IMG/VR virus record: IMGVR_UViG_3300017991_000292
Span: 1 to 31,799 of that record
Direction: 5' to 3' (one strand)
DNA: 31,799 nucleotides
Origin: a virus
The notes under the pieces were generated by a model. The model was given only the letters and a program-made list of their open reading frames with translations. It had not been told where the DNA came from and did not search any database. The position numbers and the translations under genes are program-made. Of the stretch, positions 1 to 7,071 are shown piece after piece. Position 1 is the stretch's first letter; the number at the start of each line of letters is the position of its first letter.

Positions 1-8
1 AAAAGTTC

Positions 9-38
9 TTGACATCCAGTCTGGCCGGGATATATAAT
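9..38 (+). promoter_or_regulatory. Strong sigma70-type promoter
   Basis: A perfect -35 box TTGACA (9-14) and a perfect -10 box TATAAT (33-38) are separated by 18 bp. The run GGGGGTAAAAGTCAAC follows directly (39-54) and resembles the block after three other promoters in the window. It should drive the rightward genes from 83 through the antirestriction gene to about 3187. The leader is short and ends in an AACGGAGG ribosome site. Confidence 0.88.
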
Positions 39-82
39 GGGGGTAAAAGTCAACGGGGCGCACAACGGAGGAAAAAAAACAT

Positions 83-208
83 ATGAGCGGAACAGTCACC
101 AAAAAACACTTTTTCTTAATCTGGAAAGAGTTCGGGCTGCGAGTAGCGGTCAAGATCTTGCTGAGTGGCGATGCTGCCGCTCTGTTAATCCTTATGGGAG
201 GAAAATAA
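83..208 (+). CDS. Small hypothetical protein, 41 aa, membrane-like
   Basis: First gene after the consensus promoter. ATG at 83 follows an ACGGAGG ribosome site by about ten bases, and the frame runs 41 codons to a TAA just before the next start. The N-terminal half is basic and aromatic (KKHFFLIWKEF); the C-terminal half is hydrophobic (AAALLILM). It could be a peripheral or single-pass membrane peptide. I do not recognise a family. Its place between the promoter and the ArdC-like gene suggests very early expression. Too short for standard ORF calling, but promoter, ribosome site and spacing all support it. Confidence 0.6.
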   Translation: MSGTVTKKHFFLIWKEFGLRVAVKILLSGDAAALLILMGGK

Positions 209-209
209 T

Positions 210-1148
210 ATGAGAGCCAAGAAGAGACTGACCAACGACGATGTGTACAACATGGTAAACGAGCGCATGCTCAAGATGCTGGATGAGGGAGTCATCCCCT
301 GGCAGAAGACCTGGGCCGACGGTAGCATGGGGCTGCCCCGGAACCTCATCACTAATAACGAGTACAGGGGCCTGAACACCTGGATGCTCGCGTGCTCACC
401 CTATAGCAGCCCTTACTGGCTGAGCTACAAGCAGGCCAGGGAGTGCAAGGGGTACGTCAGGAAAGACGAGAAGGGCTGTATCGTGATCTTCTGGAAGGTC
501 ATCGAGCGCAAGTCCAAGGACCCGAACGCGGAGAAAGAGACTGAGAGGATCTTCCTGCTCCGCTACTACACAGTGTTCAACACAGAGCAGTGTGAGGGCC
601 TGTCACACAAGCGCATCAAAGAGATGCAGGAGCTCAACGCCGGTCTCGACAATGACCATGACTCGATCGCAGAGTGTGAGACCATCGTGACATCTATGAT
701 CAACCCGCCCACGATCAAGCACACCAACGTCAACCGGGCATTCTACAGGCCGTCCACGGACACTGTAAACACGCCCCCGATCACCCGGTTCGAGTCCCCT
801 GAGGCCTACTACTGCACGATGTTTCACGAGCTGACCCACTCCACCGGCCATGAGTCGCGCCTCAACAGGGAGGGGGTCGCCGGTATGCAGGGCCGTGGCA
901 CCGACAATTACAGCTTCGAAGAGCTTGTCGCCGAGATGGGAGCTGCCTACCTCTGCGGCATCGCCGGTATCGAGAACGTCACGATCGAGAACAGCGCTGC
1001 TTACATAGCAGGGTGGAAGAGCAAGCTGAGTGACCCTGACAATAAGAAATGGCTCGTGAGCGCAGGCTCGAAGGCACAGAAGGCCGTTGACCACATCCTG
1101 GGTACCGACATCAGCCTCGAAGATGCCTGGGCCCGTTACCGTTCATAG
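210..1148 (+). CDS. ArdC-type antirestriction protein (ssDNA-binding domain plus zincin)
   Basis: 312 aa. The N-terminal part (about residues 5-125) has the layout of the ArdC N-terminal ssDNA-binding domain: a helix with IPWQKTW, then RGLNTWML and the later VFWK/VFN region. The C-terminal half carries a zincin signature, HELTHSTGH near residue 207 (HExxH), with a downstream EELVAEMGAAYL segment supplying the third metal-ligand region. ArdC proteins on plasmids and phages protect incoming DNA from host restriction; here it is the first sizeable gene behind the strongest promoter, which fits protection right after DNA entry. The start is set by GGGAGG at 196-201. The fold assignment is confident; actual antirestriction activity is inferred from the family. 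Confidence 0.85.
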   Translation: MRAKKRLTNDDVYNMVNERMLKMLDEGVIPWQKTWADGSMGLPRNLITNNEYRGLNTWMLACSPYSSPYWLSYKQARECKGYVRKDEKGCIVIFWKVIERKSKDPNAEKETERIFLLRYYTVFNTEQCEGLSHKRIKEMQELNAGLDNDHDSIAECETIVTSMINPPTIKHTNVNRAFYRPSTDTVNTPPITRFESPEAYYCTMFHELTHSTGHESRLNREGVAGMQGRGTDNYSFEELVAEMGAAYLCGIAGIENVTIENSAAYIAGWKSKLSDPDNKKWLVSAGSKAQKAVDHILGTDISLEDAWARYRS

Positions 1149-1159
1149 GAGGGGATAAG

Positions 1160-1324
1160 ATGGTAGACAAGATCATAGACTTCGAGTCTGGCATGATGGA
1201 TGAGGATGAGATAGTGGAATTCTTCCAGGAGCTAATCAACACCGGCATGGCCTGGACCCTACAGGGCAGCTACGGCCGAACAGCCAGAGCCCTTATCGAC
1301 GCGGGGCTTTGTGAGGAGGCATAG
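1160..1324 (+). CDS. Small conserved phage protein, 54 aa
   Basis: ATG at 1160 after AGGAGGGGATAAG; the frame runs 54 codons to TAG at 1322. The protein starts MVDKIIDFESGMMDEDE and contains FFQELINTGMAWTLQGSYGR followed by TARALIDAGL. This pattern is familiar from small uncharacterised phage proteins (ELVNTGLAWxLQGxYGR type) found in many dsDNA phages. Acidic N-terminus, no membrane segment, function unknown. It lies 11 bp after the ArdC-like gene and directly precedes the next start, so it belongs to the same transcript. Confidence 0.75.
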   Translation: MVDKIIDFESGMMDEDEIVEFFQELINTGMAWTLQGSYGRTARALIDAGLCEEA

Positions 1325-1325
1325 C

Positions 1326-1793
1326 ATGAAAGAGATCCGAATCAAATTCAACGACGGCGACCTTGACAAGAACCAGGAGATCACCATTATCGAGCAGCTC
1401 TATGACGCTTTTCGGCCACGCATCGACACTCTGTACCTGGCCGATCTTTTCTCTGCCGACCTGCTTAATTGGGTTGGCGGGCGCATCCGTGCCGACTTCC
1501 CCTGCAACGTGATGGAGTATGTCAAGGACGCGACCGAGCTGCGGGATGAGATCGATAGCCTAAAGAAGCAGCTCGAAGACATGGAGGCAAGAGAGGCCAA
1601 GACGCGCAGGGCCTGGGGTGAGGAGCGTGACGTCAACACCGCTCACCAGGCTCGCATCAGGCAGCTGGAAGAGCAGGTCGCCAGGCATGAGGCGGACATG
1701 GATCGCCTCAAGAACGAGCTGGAAGCGAGCGAGAAGGCAGCGCTGCTTCTCAAGGCCAAACTGTGGGATCTGACCACGGGGAAGGACAACTAA
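1326..1793 (+). CDS. Hypothetical coiled-coil protein
   Basis: 155 aa from the ATG at 1326, chosen because GAGGAGG lies just upstream; the longer frame from 1311 would bury that site. The N-terminal 65 residues look globular; from about residue 70 to the end the sequence is a heptad-rich coiled coil (DEIDSLKKQLEDMEARE, then RIRQLEEQVARHEADMDRL). No family recognised. The stop overlaps the next start (TAATG), indicating coupled translation. It may act as an oligomerisation or scaffold factor, but that is only a reading of its shape. Confidence 0.7.
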   Translation: MKEIRIKFNDGDLDKNQEITIIEQLYDAFRPRIDTLYLADLFSADLLNWVGGRIRADFPCNVMEYVKDATELRDEIDSLKKQLEDMEAREAKTRRAWGEERDVNTAHQARIRQLEEQVARHEADMDRLKNELEASEKAALLLKAKLWDLTTGKDN

Positions 1794-2020
1794 TGAGTCT
1801 CCAGGATGACATATTTGACGTCGACAACACACTGGAAGGATGTGCCCCGGAAGCGCAAAAAGCATTCCATAGGATTATGGCACACCTCAACGAAATCGAA
1901 TCCGAGCATGAGGAGTACGAGTCTGTCCTTAAGGACCTGAATGCCGGGATGCGGGCTGTTGATAAGATAGCTGGCGGAAAGGTTGCGATCCTACGTGACG
2001 CAGACTGGAAGGAGGCATAA
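1793..2020 (+). CDS. Hypothetical acidic helical protein
   Basis: 75 aa. The start ATG overlaps the stop of the previous gene (TAATG) with an AAGGA site upstream, so translation is coupled. The protein is acidic and helical (HRIMAHLNEIESEHEEYESVLKDL). No metal-binding or membrane features. I do not recognise it. Confidence 0.65.
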   Translation: MSLQDDIFDVDNTLEGCAPEAQKAFHRIMAHLNEIESEHEEYESVLKDLNAGMRAVDKIAGGKVAILRDADWKEA

Positions 2021-2021
2021 G

Positions 2022-2249
2022 ATGCCATTGATAAGAGACTGGAGAGCAGACCTAGAGAAGATGGACGGCAAGAAGCTGGAAGAGGTCAGGAAGGCTATCG
2101 AGACCCTCATGGGGTGGAAGCTGTTCCGGAAAGCGTTCAAGGACGTCGTCTACACACTGGCAGATGAGATCGGGTACGAGCTGGATGCCCGAGCAAAGCA
2201 GAGGCGGGAAGACAACCTGGTCGCACTGGCCAACATGGAGGTGGAATAA
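2022..2249 (+). CDS. Hypothetical small charged protein
   Basis: 75 aa starting at the ATG at 2022, one base after the previous stop, with AGGAGGCATAAG as its ribosome site. The sequence is rich in charged residues and mostly helical (DLEKMDGKKLEEVRKAIETL). The stop shares bases with the next start (TAATG). Function unknown; part of the early rightward transcript behind the promoter at 9-38. Confidence 0.65.
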   Translation: MPLIRDWRADLEKMDGKKLEEVRKAIETLMGWKLFRKAFKDVVYTLADEIGYELDARAKQRREDNLVALANMEVE

Positions 2250-3187
2250 TGAGAACAGACATCCATCGCAAGGGTGCAATCATACCGGCGGACTACGAGC
2301 ATGTGCTCAGCTACAACGGGTCTCACACACAGGATGGATGGCCGATTCCGTCCTTCGGTATCAACTGTGAGCTGGATCGCCGGAAGGTCACCGTTGATGC
2401 TCGCGGGAGTGTCACTCACGTTGAGAACGGCAAGCATGCCCCTGACGGTCGCTGCTGCATCGTTGGCCTCCGGAATGTCGCAAGGGTCAAGTGGGCATCC
2501 CATGGAAGCACCGGCCGCTGCACCGCCTGCGGAGCCCATTTCGTGTACGGCGAAGTCTGGAAGCACCGAACAACCGGGGAGCACATCCACCTGGGCCACA
2601 TCTGTGGTGCCAAGTACGGGTTCCTGATGGATCGCTCAGCCTTCGAGATGGAGGCAGATCGCAGGGCAGCAACGATCATCGCCAAGATGAAGCGCGAGCA
2701 AAATGCGCAAGATCGCGCAAAGTTCCTGGATGATCATCCTGGTCTTGAGAGGGCCCTCCAGACCGATCACCACATTGTCAAGGACATCGCCCGGAAGTTC
2801 CTGGAATGGAATTCCCTAACCGATCCGCAGGTAGAGCTGGTCACCAAGCTATACCGGGAGTCCATAGCCCCCAAGGAATGCGTTCACTGTAAGGGTGATC
2901 ACGACCTGGAGAGCTGCCCGAATCGCACCCCTCTTGAGGACGGCAGGCAGGACATGACCGGCACCATCCTATCCACGAAGTTACAGGACGGATGGTACGG
3001 GACCACGTTCAAGATGTTGGTCCTGCTCGACACCGGCTCTAAGGTCTGGGGCACAGTTCCCTCAGTGATCGACTTTGCCGAGCTGAAGGGCTCCAGGGTC
3101 AAGTTCACCGGCACAATAGAGGTTTCCCCTGACGATAAGTACTTCGGCTTTTTTAAGCGCCCCGCCAAAGCAGCAATCCTTTCTTAG
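2249..3187 (+). CDS. Hypothetical phage protein with two Cys/His clusters
   Basis: 312 aa, coupled to the previous gene (TAATG) with an AGGTGGA site. Two putative zinc sites are visible: CTACGAHF (about residue 91) paired with HLGHICGAK (about 114-122), and ECVHCKGDHDLESCP near residue 211, which looks like a zinc knuckle. Between them lies a helical part with KFLEWNSLTDPQVELVTKLY. This arrangement (CxxCG, then EHIHxGxxC, then a 'T..QVxLVxKL' helix) recurs in uncharacterised phage proteins. The C-terminal 80 residues look like a small beta domain (GTILSTKLQDGWYGTTFKML), possibly nucleic-acid binding. Last gene of the rightward unit; a long hairpin follows. Confidence 0.7.
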   Translation: MRTDIHRKGAIIPADYEHVLSYNGSHTQDGWPIPSFGINCELDRRKVTVDARGSVTHVENGKHAPDGRCCIVGLRNVARVKWASHGSTGRCTACGAHFVYGEVWKHRTTGEHIHLGHICGAKYGFLMDRSAFEMEADRRAATIIAKMKREQNAQDRAKFLDDHPGLERALQTDHHIVKDIARKFLEWNSLTDPQVELVTKLYRESIAPKECVHCKGDHDLESCPNRTPLEDGRQDMTGTILSTKLQDGWYGTTFKMLVLLDTGSKVWGTVPSVIDFAELKGSRVKFTGTIEVSPDDKYFGFFKRPAKAAILS

Positions 3188-3192
3188 CAATC

Positions 3193-3230
3193 AACGGGCC
3201 AGTCCTCAATATGGCCAGGACTGGCTCGTT
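3193..3230. terminator. Hairpin between convergent genes, possible bidirectional terminator
   Basis: Arms 3193-3206 and 3217-3230 pair over 14 positions with one G-T wobble, around a 10-base loop. It sits between the rightward gene ending at 3187 and the leftward gene ending at 3206, where a two-way terminator is expected. Neither side has a clear U tract, so termination might be Rho-assisted or the hairpin may mainly protect 3' ends. Confidence 0.6.
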
Positions 3231-3415
3231 CCCTCCATGCTGCTCGGCCTGTTATCTCCCTTCGCCCGGTTGTTAGACGCCATACCCCACATCGTCCAGA
3301 AGGACTTATCGCTACGCATCCAGTGCGGCATCCGGTCGCTCGGCTTATCGGTCTGCTCCATCCCCAGACAAAGCGAACACCAACCCTTCACCATCCCATG
3401 TTTACACCGTTCCAT
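3206..3415 (-). CDS. Small Cys-rich zinc-finger-like protein
   Basis: 69 aa. The start ATG at 3415 lies inside the end of the HD-domain gene and is preceded by GGAGGG nine bases upstream; the longer frame from 3481 lacks such a site. The N-terminus reads MERCKHGMVKGWCSLC, a C-x-H ... C-x2-C pattern common in small phage proteins and likely binding one zinc ion. The rest is basic, with tryptophans. Last gene of the long leftward operon, and its stop lies inside the right part of the 3193-3230 hairpin. Function unknown. Confidence 0.6.
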   Translation of the reverse strand: MERCKHGMVKGWCSLCLGMEQTDKPSDRMPHWMRSDKSFWTMWGMASNNRAKGDNRPSSMEGTSQSWPY

Positions 3416-4016
3416 CTTCTGCATCCCTCCACACATCGATCGGTTTGAAAAAGAGCTCCCCGAACATTGCCAGAAACTCACTCTTTGCCCGTGTATGACC
3501 CCAACACTCCTGGATCCCGAAGTTCTCGAATGGCTCTGCCTTGCACCCCTTGAAGTGAGATGCCCACTCTGCAGCCCACCCGTCTATGCCACCGGGCATA
3601 AGGTCACGCCCCTCAGTCAAACACATTCTCTTATCGATCGCGTCGACCTCGGGAGGCACGCCAATGGACTTGAGCCCGTACCTCTGCTGGATCACCTGGA
3701 GTAGGTGAGCCTCGACAGCCCTGAACAGCGGTAGCTCCGCCTTGATGTCCGGAGATATGTCCCCAATGTACGCCTCCGGTGCATCATGCATCAGCCCGTA
3801 TGGCTTCATCTCCGGGCTGCAGAGCTGTGCCACATAGACCGAGTGTTGAGCCACTGAGTACGGGATGTGTGTGTGACATGTGAACCTCGCTATGCCAGCC
3901 AGGCTATGAGCGATGTCCTCTATACAGATATCCCCCTCTGTAGGATTGAACACGCTGAACCGCCTGCCGGTGTACGTCTGCTTCCACCGTTTGCTTCTAC
4001 TTGACAATGATTCCAT
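3402..4016 (-). CDS. HD-domain phosphohydrolase (YfbR/COG1896-like)
   Basis: 204 aa. Family signature: DIAHSLAGIARFTCHT, then YSVAQHSVYVA, then LMHDAPEAYIGDI. The first His, the HD pair and a downstream Asp (VDAIDKRM) would hold the metal. Members hydrolyse deoxynucleoside mono- or triphosphates; phages use such enzymes to reshape dNTP pools. The start is ATG 4016 (GGAGG six bases upstream), not the GTG at 4022. The gene overlaps its neighbours at both ends within the leftward operon and lies two genes from a second dNTP-hydrolase-type protein. It resembles the broad bacterial/phage HD family; assignment to the dATPase DatZ cannot be made by eye. Confidence 0.8.
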   Translation of the reverse strand: MESLSSRSKRWKQTYTGRRFSVFNPTEGDICIEDIAHSLAGIARFTCHTHIPYSVAQHSVYVAQLCSPEMKPYGLMHDAPEAYIGDISPDIKAELPLFRAVEAHLLQVIQQRYGLKSIGVPPEVDAIDKRMCLTEGRDLMPGGIDGWAAEWASHFKGCKAEPFENFGIQECWGHTRAKSEFLAMFGELFFKPIDVWRDAEDGTV

Positions 4017-4272
4017 AGCCACCCTCCTTCAGATAATCTACTACCCCCTGCCTACCAATGCGCTCTGCAGCCTCCAGAGCCTCGCTGATAGTATCCATCA
4101 GGACGCTTGTGGTTGATGCTGGGCTGCCCGGCTTAAGGAACTCGATCAGGGCTACCTGGATGTTCTCCATGAGTTGATCGATATCCGGACCATTCGGGGA
4201 GAAGGAATTCCTGCCACCCAGGTCGACCTCTTGCGCCAACCCATTGCCATACGCATACACGTTTTGTCCCAC
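3997..4272 (-). CDS. Hypothetical protein, GTG start
   Basis: 91 aa, starting at a GTG at 4272, two bases after the upstream stop, with a purine-rich GGAGGGGGTGA site. No recognised domain. The middle is helical (IDQLMENIQVALIEFLKPG; ISEALEAAERIGRQGVVDYL). It overlaps the HD phosphohydrolase gene by about 20 bp. An internal ATG start (MENIQ) is possible but lacks a better ribosome site. Confidence 0.6.
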   Translation of the reverse strand: MGQNVYAYGNGLAQEVDLGGRNSFSPNGPDIDQLMENIQVALIEFLKPGSPASTTSVLMDTISEALEAAERIGRQGVVDYLKEGGYGIIVK

Positions 4273-4274
4273 GC

Positions 4275-4766
4275 CTATTCACCCCCTCCCGTTGGTGCCG
4301 AGATCGGGGTTCCCCATAGCGAGGTGACCGGCTCTCCGGGCCCGATGGTCTCATCGACCATGGCATTCATGATGTCCGCCCAGTCTGTCAGGTCTTCAAG
4401 ATCATCCAGCTCGACCGGGTAGATACCCTCCTCGATTCCCTTCTTTGTCACCATGGCACCCATGGCATTGAAACAGATCGCGGACAGGTGGTCCTCTGTT
4501 TCATCACCGGCCATGGCTTCAAGAACATGCCGGTATAGTGATGCCATCCATTCCGACAACGGCATCCCCTTTGCCCAGTTCCACTCGTTGTACTTCAGGG
4601 CACCCTTGGCCATGTGCAGGCCAAAGCGAAACAGGAAGTACGGGTGGATCAGATCAGGACGCGGCTTGATGTCCCCGCGATCCCTCTGTGCCCCCGTGGA
4701 AAAGGTGCGCCTCTGACCCGAGTCCTTGATGCCGGTCACTTGGTCCTCATAAGTTACGTCATTCAT
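4275..4766 (-). CDS. dATP/dGTP diphosphohydrolase-like protein (DUF5664 / MazZ-type N-terminal domain)
   Basis: 163 aa. The segment from about residue 20 to 110 follows the DUF5664 pattern, now named the dATP/dGTP diphosphohydrolase N-terminal domain: STGAQRDRGDIKPRPDLI, then AKGALKYNEWNWAKGMP, then RHVLEAMAGDETEDHLSAI with a following small-residue helix. In phages using 2-aminoadenine this family includes MazZ, which removes dATP and dGTP. Many phages without that modification also carry DUF5664 proteins, so the substrate is not fixed. Start and upstream stop share ATGA. Shares the operon with an HD phosphohydrolase, primase and helicase. Confidence 0.78.
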   Translation of the reverse strand: MNDVTYEDQVTGIKDSGQRRTFSTGAQRDRGDIKPRPDLIHPYFLFRFGLHMAKGALKYNEWNWAKGMPLSEWMASLYRHVLEAMAGDETEDHLSAICFNAMGAMVTKKGIEEGIYPVELDDLEDLTDWADIMNAMVDETIGPGEPVTSLWGTPISAPTGGGE

Positions 4767-4945
4767 ATCAGTTTATCCTCCCTGGCGATTCTGATCTTCC
4801 TCATCCTTTCGCCAATCTCTAAGTGGATCATCATTGACACCGCATGCAGAGCCCCGATCTTGCTCTTCTGAGGCAGTGCGTCGGCGACCTCATCTACCAG
4901 GTCACCTATCCCCTTGATGTATTCTCTGATCTCCTCTTCTGTCAT
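4763..4945 (-). CDS. Hypothetical small protein, 60 aa
   Basis: Starts at the ATG at 4945 (MTEEEIREYIKGIGDL), preceded by GGAGTAGGGAC; the longer frame to 4978 would overlap the upstream gene without gain. Predicted helical, charged ends, no membrane segment. Its stop overlaps the start of the DUF5664 gene (ATGA), so both are likely translated together. It could be an accessory subunit of that enzyme, but nothing in the sequence shows this. Confidence 0.6.
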   Translation of the reverse strand: MTEEEIREYIKGIGDLVDEVADALPQKSKIGALHAVSMMIHLEIGERMRKIRIAREDKLI

Positions 4946-4949
4946 GTCC

Positions 4950-5771
4950 CTACTCCAGTATTGGGACCATCCCAACACAGTCCCTCGGGTTGTCGGGTGA
5001 GAGCTGCACAGTCAGCCCACCCACTGTGATCGGCGGGAACCCAAACTTCTCACTGTAGGTGACCGAAGACGGCTTACCAATGATGTACGACTTCAGGTAG
5101 GATCCACACAGACAGATCCTGCGCGGGTGGGCAACCAGGCGATCGCCCTTCACAACCATCCTTGGCACGTCGTCTGTCTGCAGCCGGTGATCATGGCCAT
5201 AGAGGTACAGGTCGGCCTCCCAGTAGGGTACGTCCTTGGAGTACTTCGTGATGGATCCACCCTGCGTTCTGGTGCCCCCGCCCCATCCGTGGTGCCATCT
5301 GATCATGAGCGTCCGACTCCTACCACGCGTGCCCTTCTTCCCCTTCTGGAAGAACACCAGCCTGACGATTCCGGAGTACCCGAGATTCGACACGCCGAGC
5401 GCATCGCACAGTCTCTGCGTTGGATCGGTCCCGCTGTTGATCACGATAGCGTCCTCATGGTTACCGGACCCGATACCTATGATACGATCCTTGATAGGCT
5501 CGAAGATCTCAACAGCCCGAGCCAGCTGCCTGTCGATAATGGGATCCCCATCAACATCATCGATGGACTTCCGGTACCGCTTATCCTTGACAATGATCGA
5601 GTCCATGACATCGCCGCCGAGCAGGAAGTATGTGTCCTCGTCGCTCTCATCGATGTCTTTCCGCAGCTTCCTTGAGTCGCACGCCTTGTTCCCAAGGTGC
5701 ACATCAAAGATCGGCCGCAACTTGAACTTCTGTCCGTTCTTGTAGGGTATTTCGTACGTCGTGATAACCAT
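4950..5771 (-). CDS. Calcineurin-like metallophosphoesterase
   Basis: 273 aa from ATG 5771, which shares TAATG with the RusA stop and has GAGGAGG upstream. The metal-ligand motifs come in the expected order: FDVHLGN (about 22-28), LLGGDVMDS (about 51-57), GSGNHED (about 100), RWHHGW (about 160) and YGHDHRLQ (about 190). Such enzymes cleave phosphodiesters or phosphomonoesters with two metal ions; phage members are often annotated as DNA repair exonuclease-like. Placed between RusA and dNTP-pool genes, a role in nucleic acid processing is likely, but the substrate cannot be told. Length fits a stand-alone domain. Confidence 0.85.
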   Translation of the reverse strand: MVITTYEIPYKNGQKFKLRPIFDVHLGNKACDSRKLRKDIDESDEDTYFLLGGDVMDSIIVKDKRYRKSIDDVDGDPIIDRQLARAVEIFEPIKDRIIGIGSGNHEDAIVINSGTDPTQRLCDALGVSNLGYSGIVRLVFFQKGKKGTRGRSRTLMIRWHHGWGGGTRTQGGSITKYSKDVPYWEADLYLYGHDHRLQTDDVPRMVVKGDRLVAHPRRICLCGSYLKSYIIGKPSSVTYSEKFGFPPITVGGLTVQLSPDNPRDCVGMVPILE

Positions 5772-6148
5772 TAAGTGACCTCCTCGACGGTTACAAGGAC
5801 ACCCGGATGCTCCTTTGACACATCCCACTTATCATCAAAGCCAGCTACCTGGGGCCATCCGTCTTTTGCCAGAATCCCCGCCGCAACCAGTCCGTCCAGG
5901 ACATACTTCTTTCCGGCAACGATATTGTCGGGGTCTCTGCGCCTATTCGTTTCAAACCACATGCAACGTAAGATAATCGGCCGGTCAAAAGTCATCCGTG
6001 ACTTGTTCTGTATCATCGCCGCATTGGCCACTTTCGCTGTTACCTCAGCCTTGGTTTTAGCCGATGCCATCCGGTGTGTTCTGGCCTCGCCTATGATATC
6101 GTTCATGCCGGGGAGTCTCCCTGGTATGAAGAACTCGAATCGTTTCAT
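5771..6148 (-). CDS. rusA: RusA-type Holliday junction resolvase
   Basis: 125 aa. It opens with the RusA-type beta strand FEFFIPGRLPGMND and carries the catalytic signature RRRDPDNIV near residue 72 (the acidic D-x-D-N cluster), followed by the KYVLDGLVAAGIL helix typical of the family. RusA dimers cut Holliday junctions symmetrically and help resolve recombination or replication intermediates. The start is coupled to the primase stop (ATGA). Position between primase and metallophosphoesterase matches phage replication operons. Confidence 0.9.
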   Translation of the reverse strand: MKRFEFFIPGRLPGMNDIIGEARTHRMASAKTKAEVTAKVANAAMIQNKSRMTFDRPIILRCMWFETNRRRDPDNIVAGKKYVLDGLVAAGILAKDGWPQVAGFDDKWDVSKEHPGVLVTVEEVT

Positions 6149-7071
6149 TGCGTTTCGCCAAGGAACTGATCCAGGAAGTCACCCCGGATGTCAGGGATAT
6201 CCACATCCACAGTGATTCCATCCAGGGACAGCCTGTTGGCAAGCGCGTATGCCGCCTTCTGTCCTGCAAAGTTTGCATCGTTGTCCCCATAGACAATGAC
6301 GCTCTTCACGCCGTCCGGGGGGATGAAGCTCTCCAGTAGGGATGTCCCGAGACATGGCCATACAGGCACCTTGGTTGCGATATGCAGTGCAATCGCAGTC
6401 TCGATCCCCTCGCACACGCCGATATGTTCGGCCTGGGGATACAACCGTACGGCACCGCCGGTCATCTTCCTGATGGGTGGCAGGACCTTCTTTGGGTGCT
6501 CGATCTGCAGCTTCCCGTTATCCGGGCCTATCCATGTGCGATGCATGGTAACTGCAGTTCCGTCCGGGAGGGAGAAGAGTGCCAGCATTGCGGGGTGTTC
6601 CTGCTTTGTCTCTGGCTCGTAACACTTGGGGTGGTAGCGCAAGGTCTTCGGCATTCCGGACAGACCACGCGCCTTCAGGTAGGCATACACAGTGTCGCCA
6701 AACTCGACAGGCTTGCTACCGTTGTAGATCTCCTTCAAGATGTCCTTTGTTGCCGGTGCTTCCTGTTGATACTTCGATGGCTCAACTGTACCCACAAGGG
6801 GTGCGATTGCACTCATGGCGGATTTGAAGTCACAATTCGTGACTTTCATGACGAGTTTTATGCCATCACCTGCATGGGGATCGCACTGATTACAGTACCA
6901 CTCCCCGTTGCCGGTCTCATTGGTGAAGCGGAATCGATCCTTGCCGCCACACATCGGACACGGTGTATGCTTCCTCTGGTTCTCGCTCACGTCTATCCCG
7001 AGAGCGGATAGAATCCCTGGCCACTTACCGACGGCCGCCTCCTTGATCCTGGTGTACTTACTGCTCTGCAT
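6145..7071 (-). CDS. DNA primase (P4-type zinc ribbon plus Toprim)
   Basis: 308 aa. An N-terminal zinc ribbon of P4 alpha/T7 type is clear: CPMCGGKDRFRF (about 38-49) and WYCNQCDPHAGD (about 58). A Toprim domain follows, with GVCEGIETAIAL (catalytic Glu, about 216) and VIVYGDNDANFAG (DxD-type motif, about 258). There is no helicase domain, so this is a primase-only protein; the neighbouring SF2 helicase could supply unwinding. The start has a perfect CGGAGG site and overlaps the helicase end by 14 bp. Its role is to make RNA primers for phage replication. Confidence 0.88.
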   Translation of the reverse strand: MQSSKYTRIKEAAVGKWPGILSALGIDVSENQRKHTPCPMCGGKDRFRFTNETGNGEWYCNQCDPHAGDGIKLVMKVTNCDFKSAMSAIAPLVGTVEPSKYQQEAPATKDILKEIYNGSKPVEFGDTVYAYLKARGLSGMPKTLRYHPKCYEPETKQEHPAMLALFSLPDGTAVTMHRTWIGPDNGKLQIEHPKKVLPPIRKMTGGAVRLYPQAEHIGVCEGIETAIALHIATKVPVWPCLGTSLLESFIPPDGVKSVIVYGDNDANFAGQKAAYALANRLSLDGITVDVDIPDIRGDFLDQFLGETQ

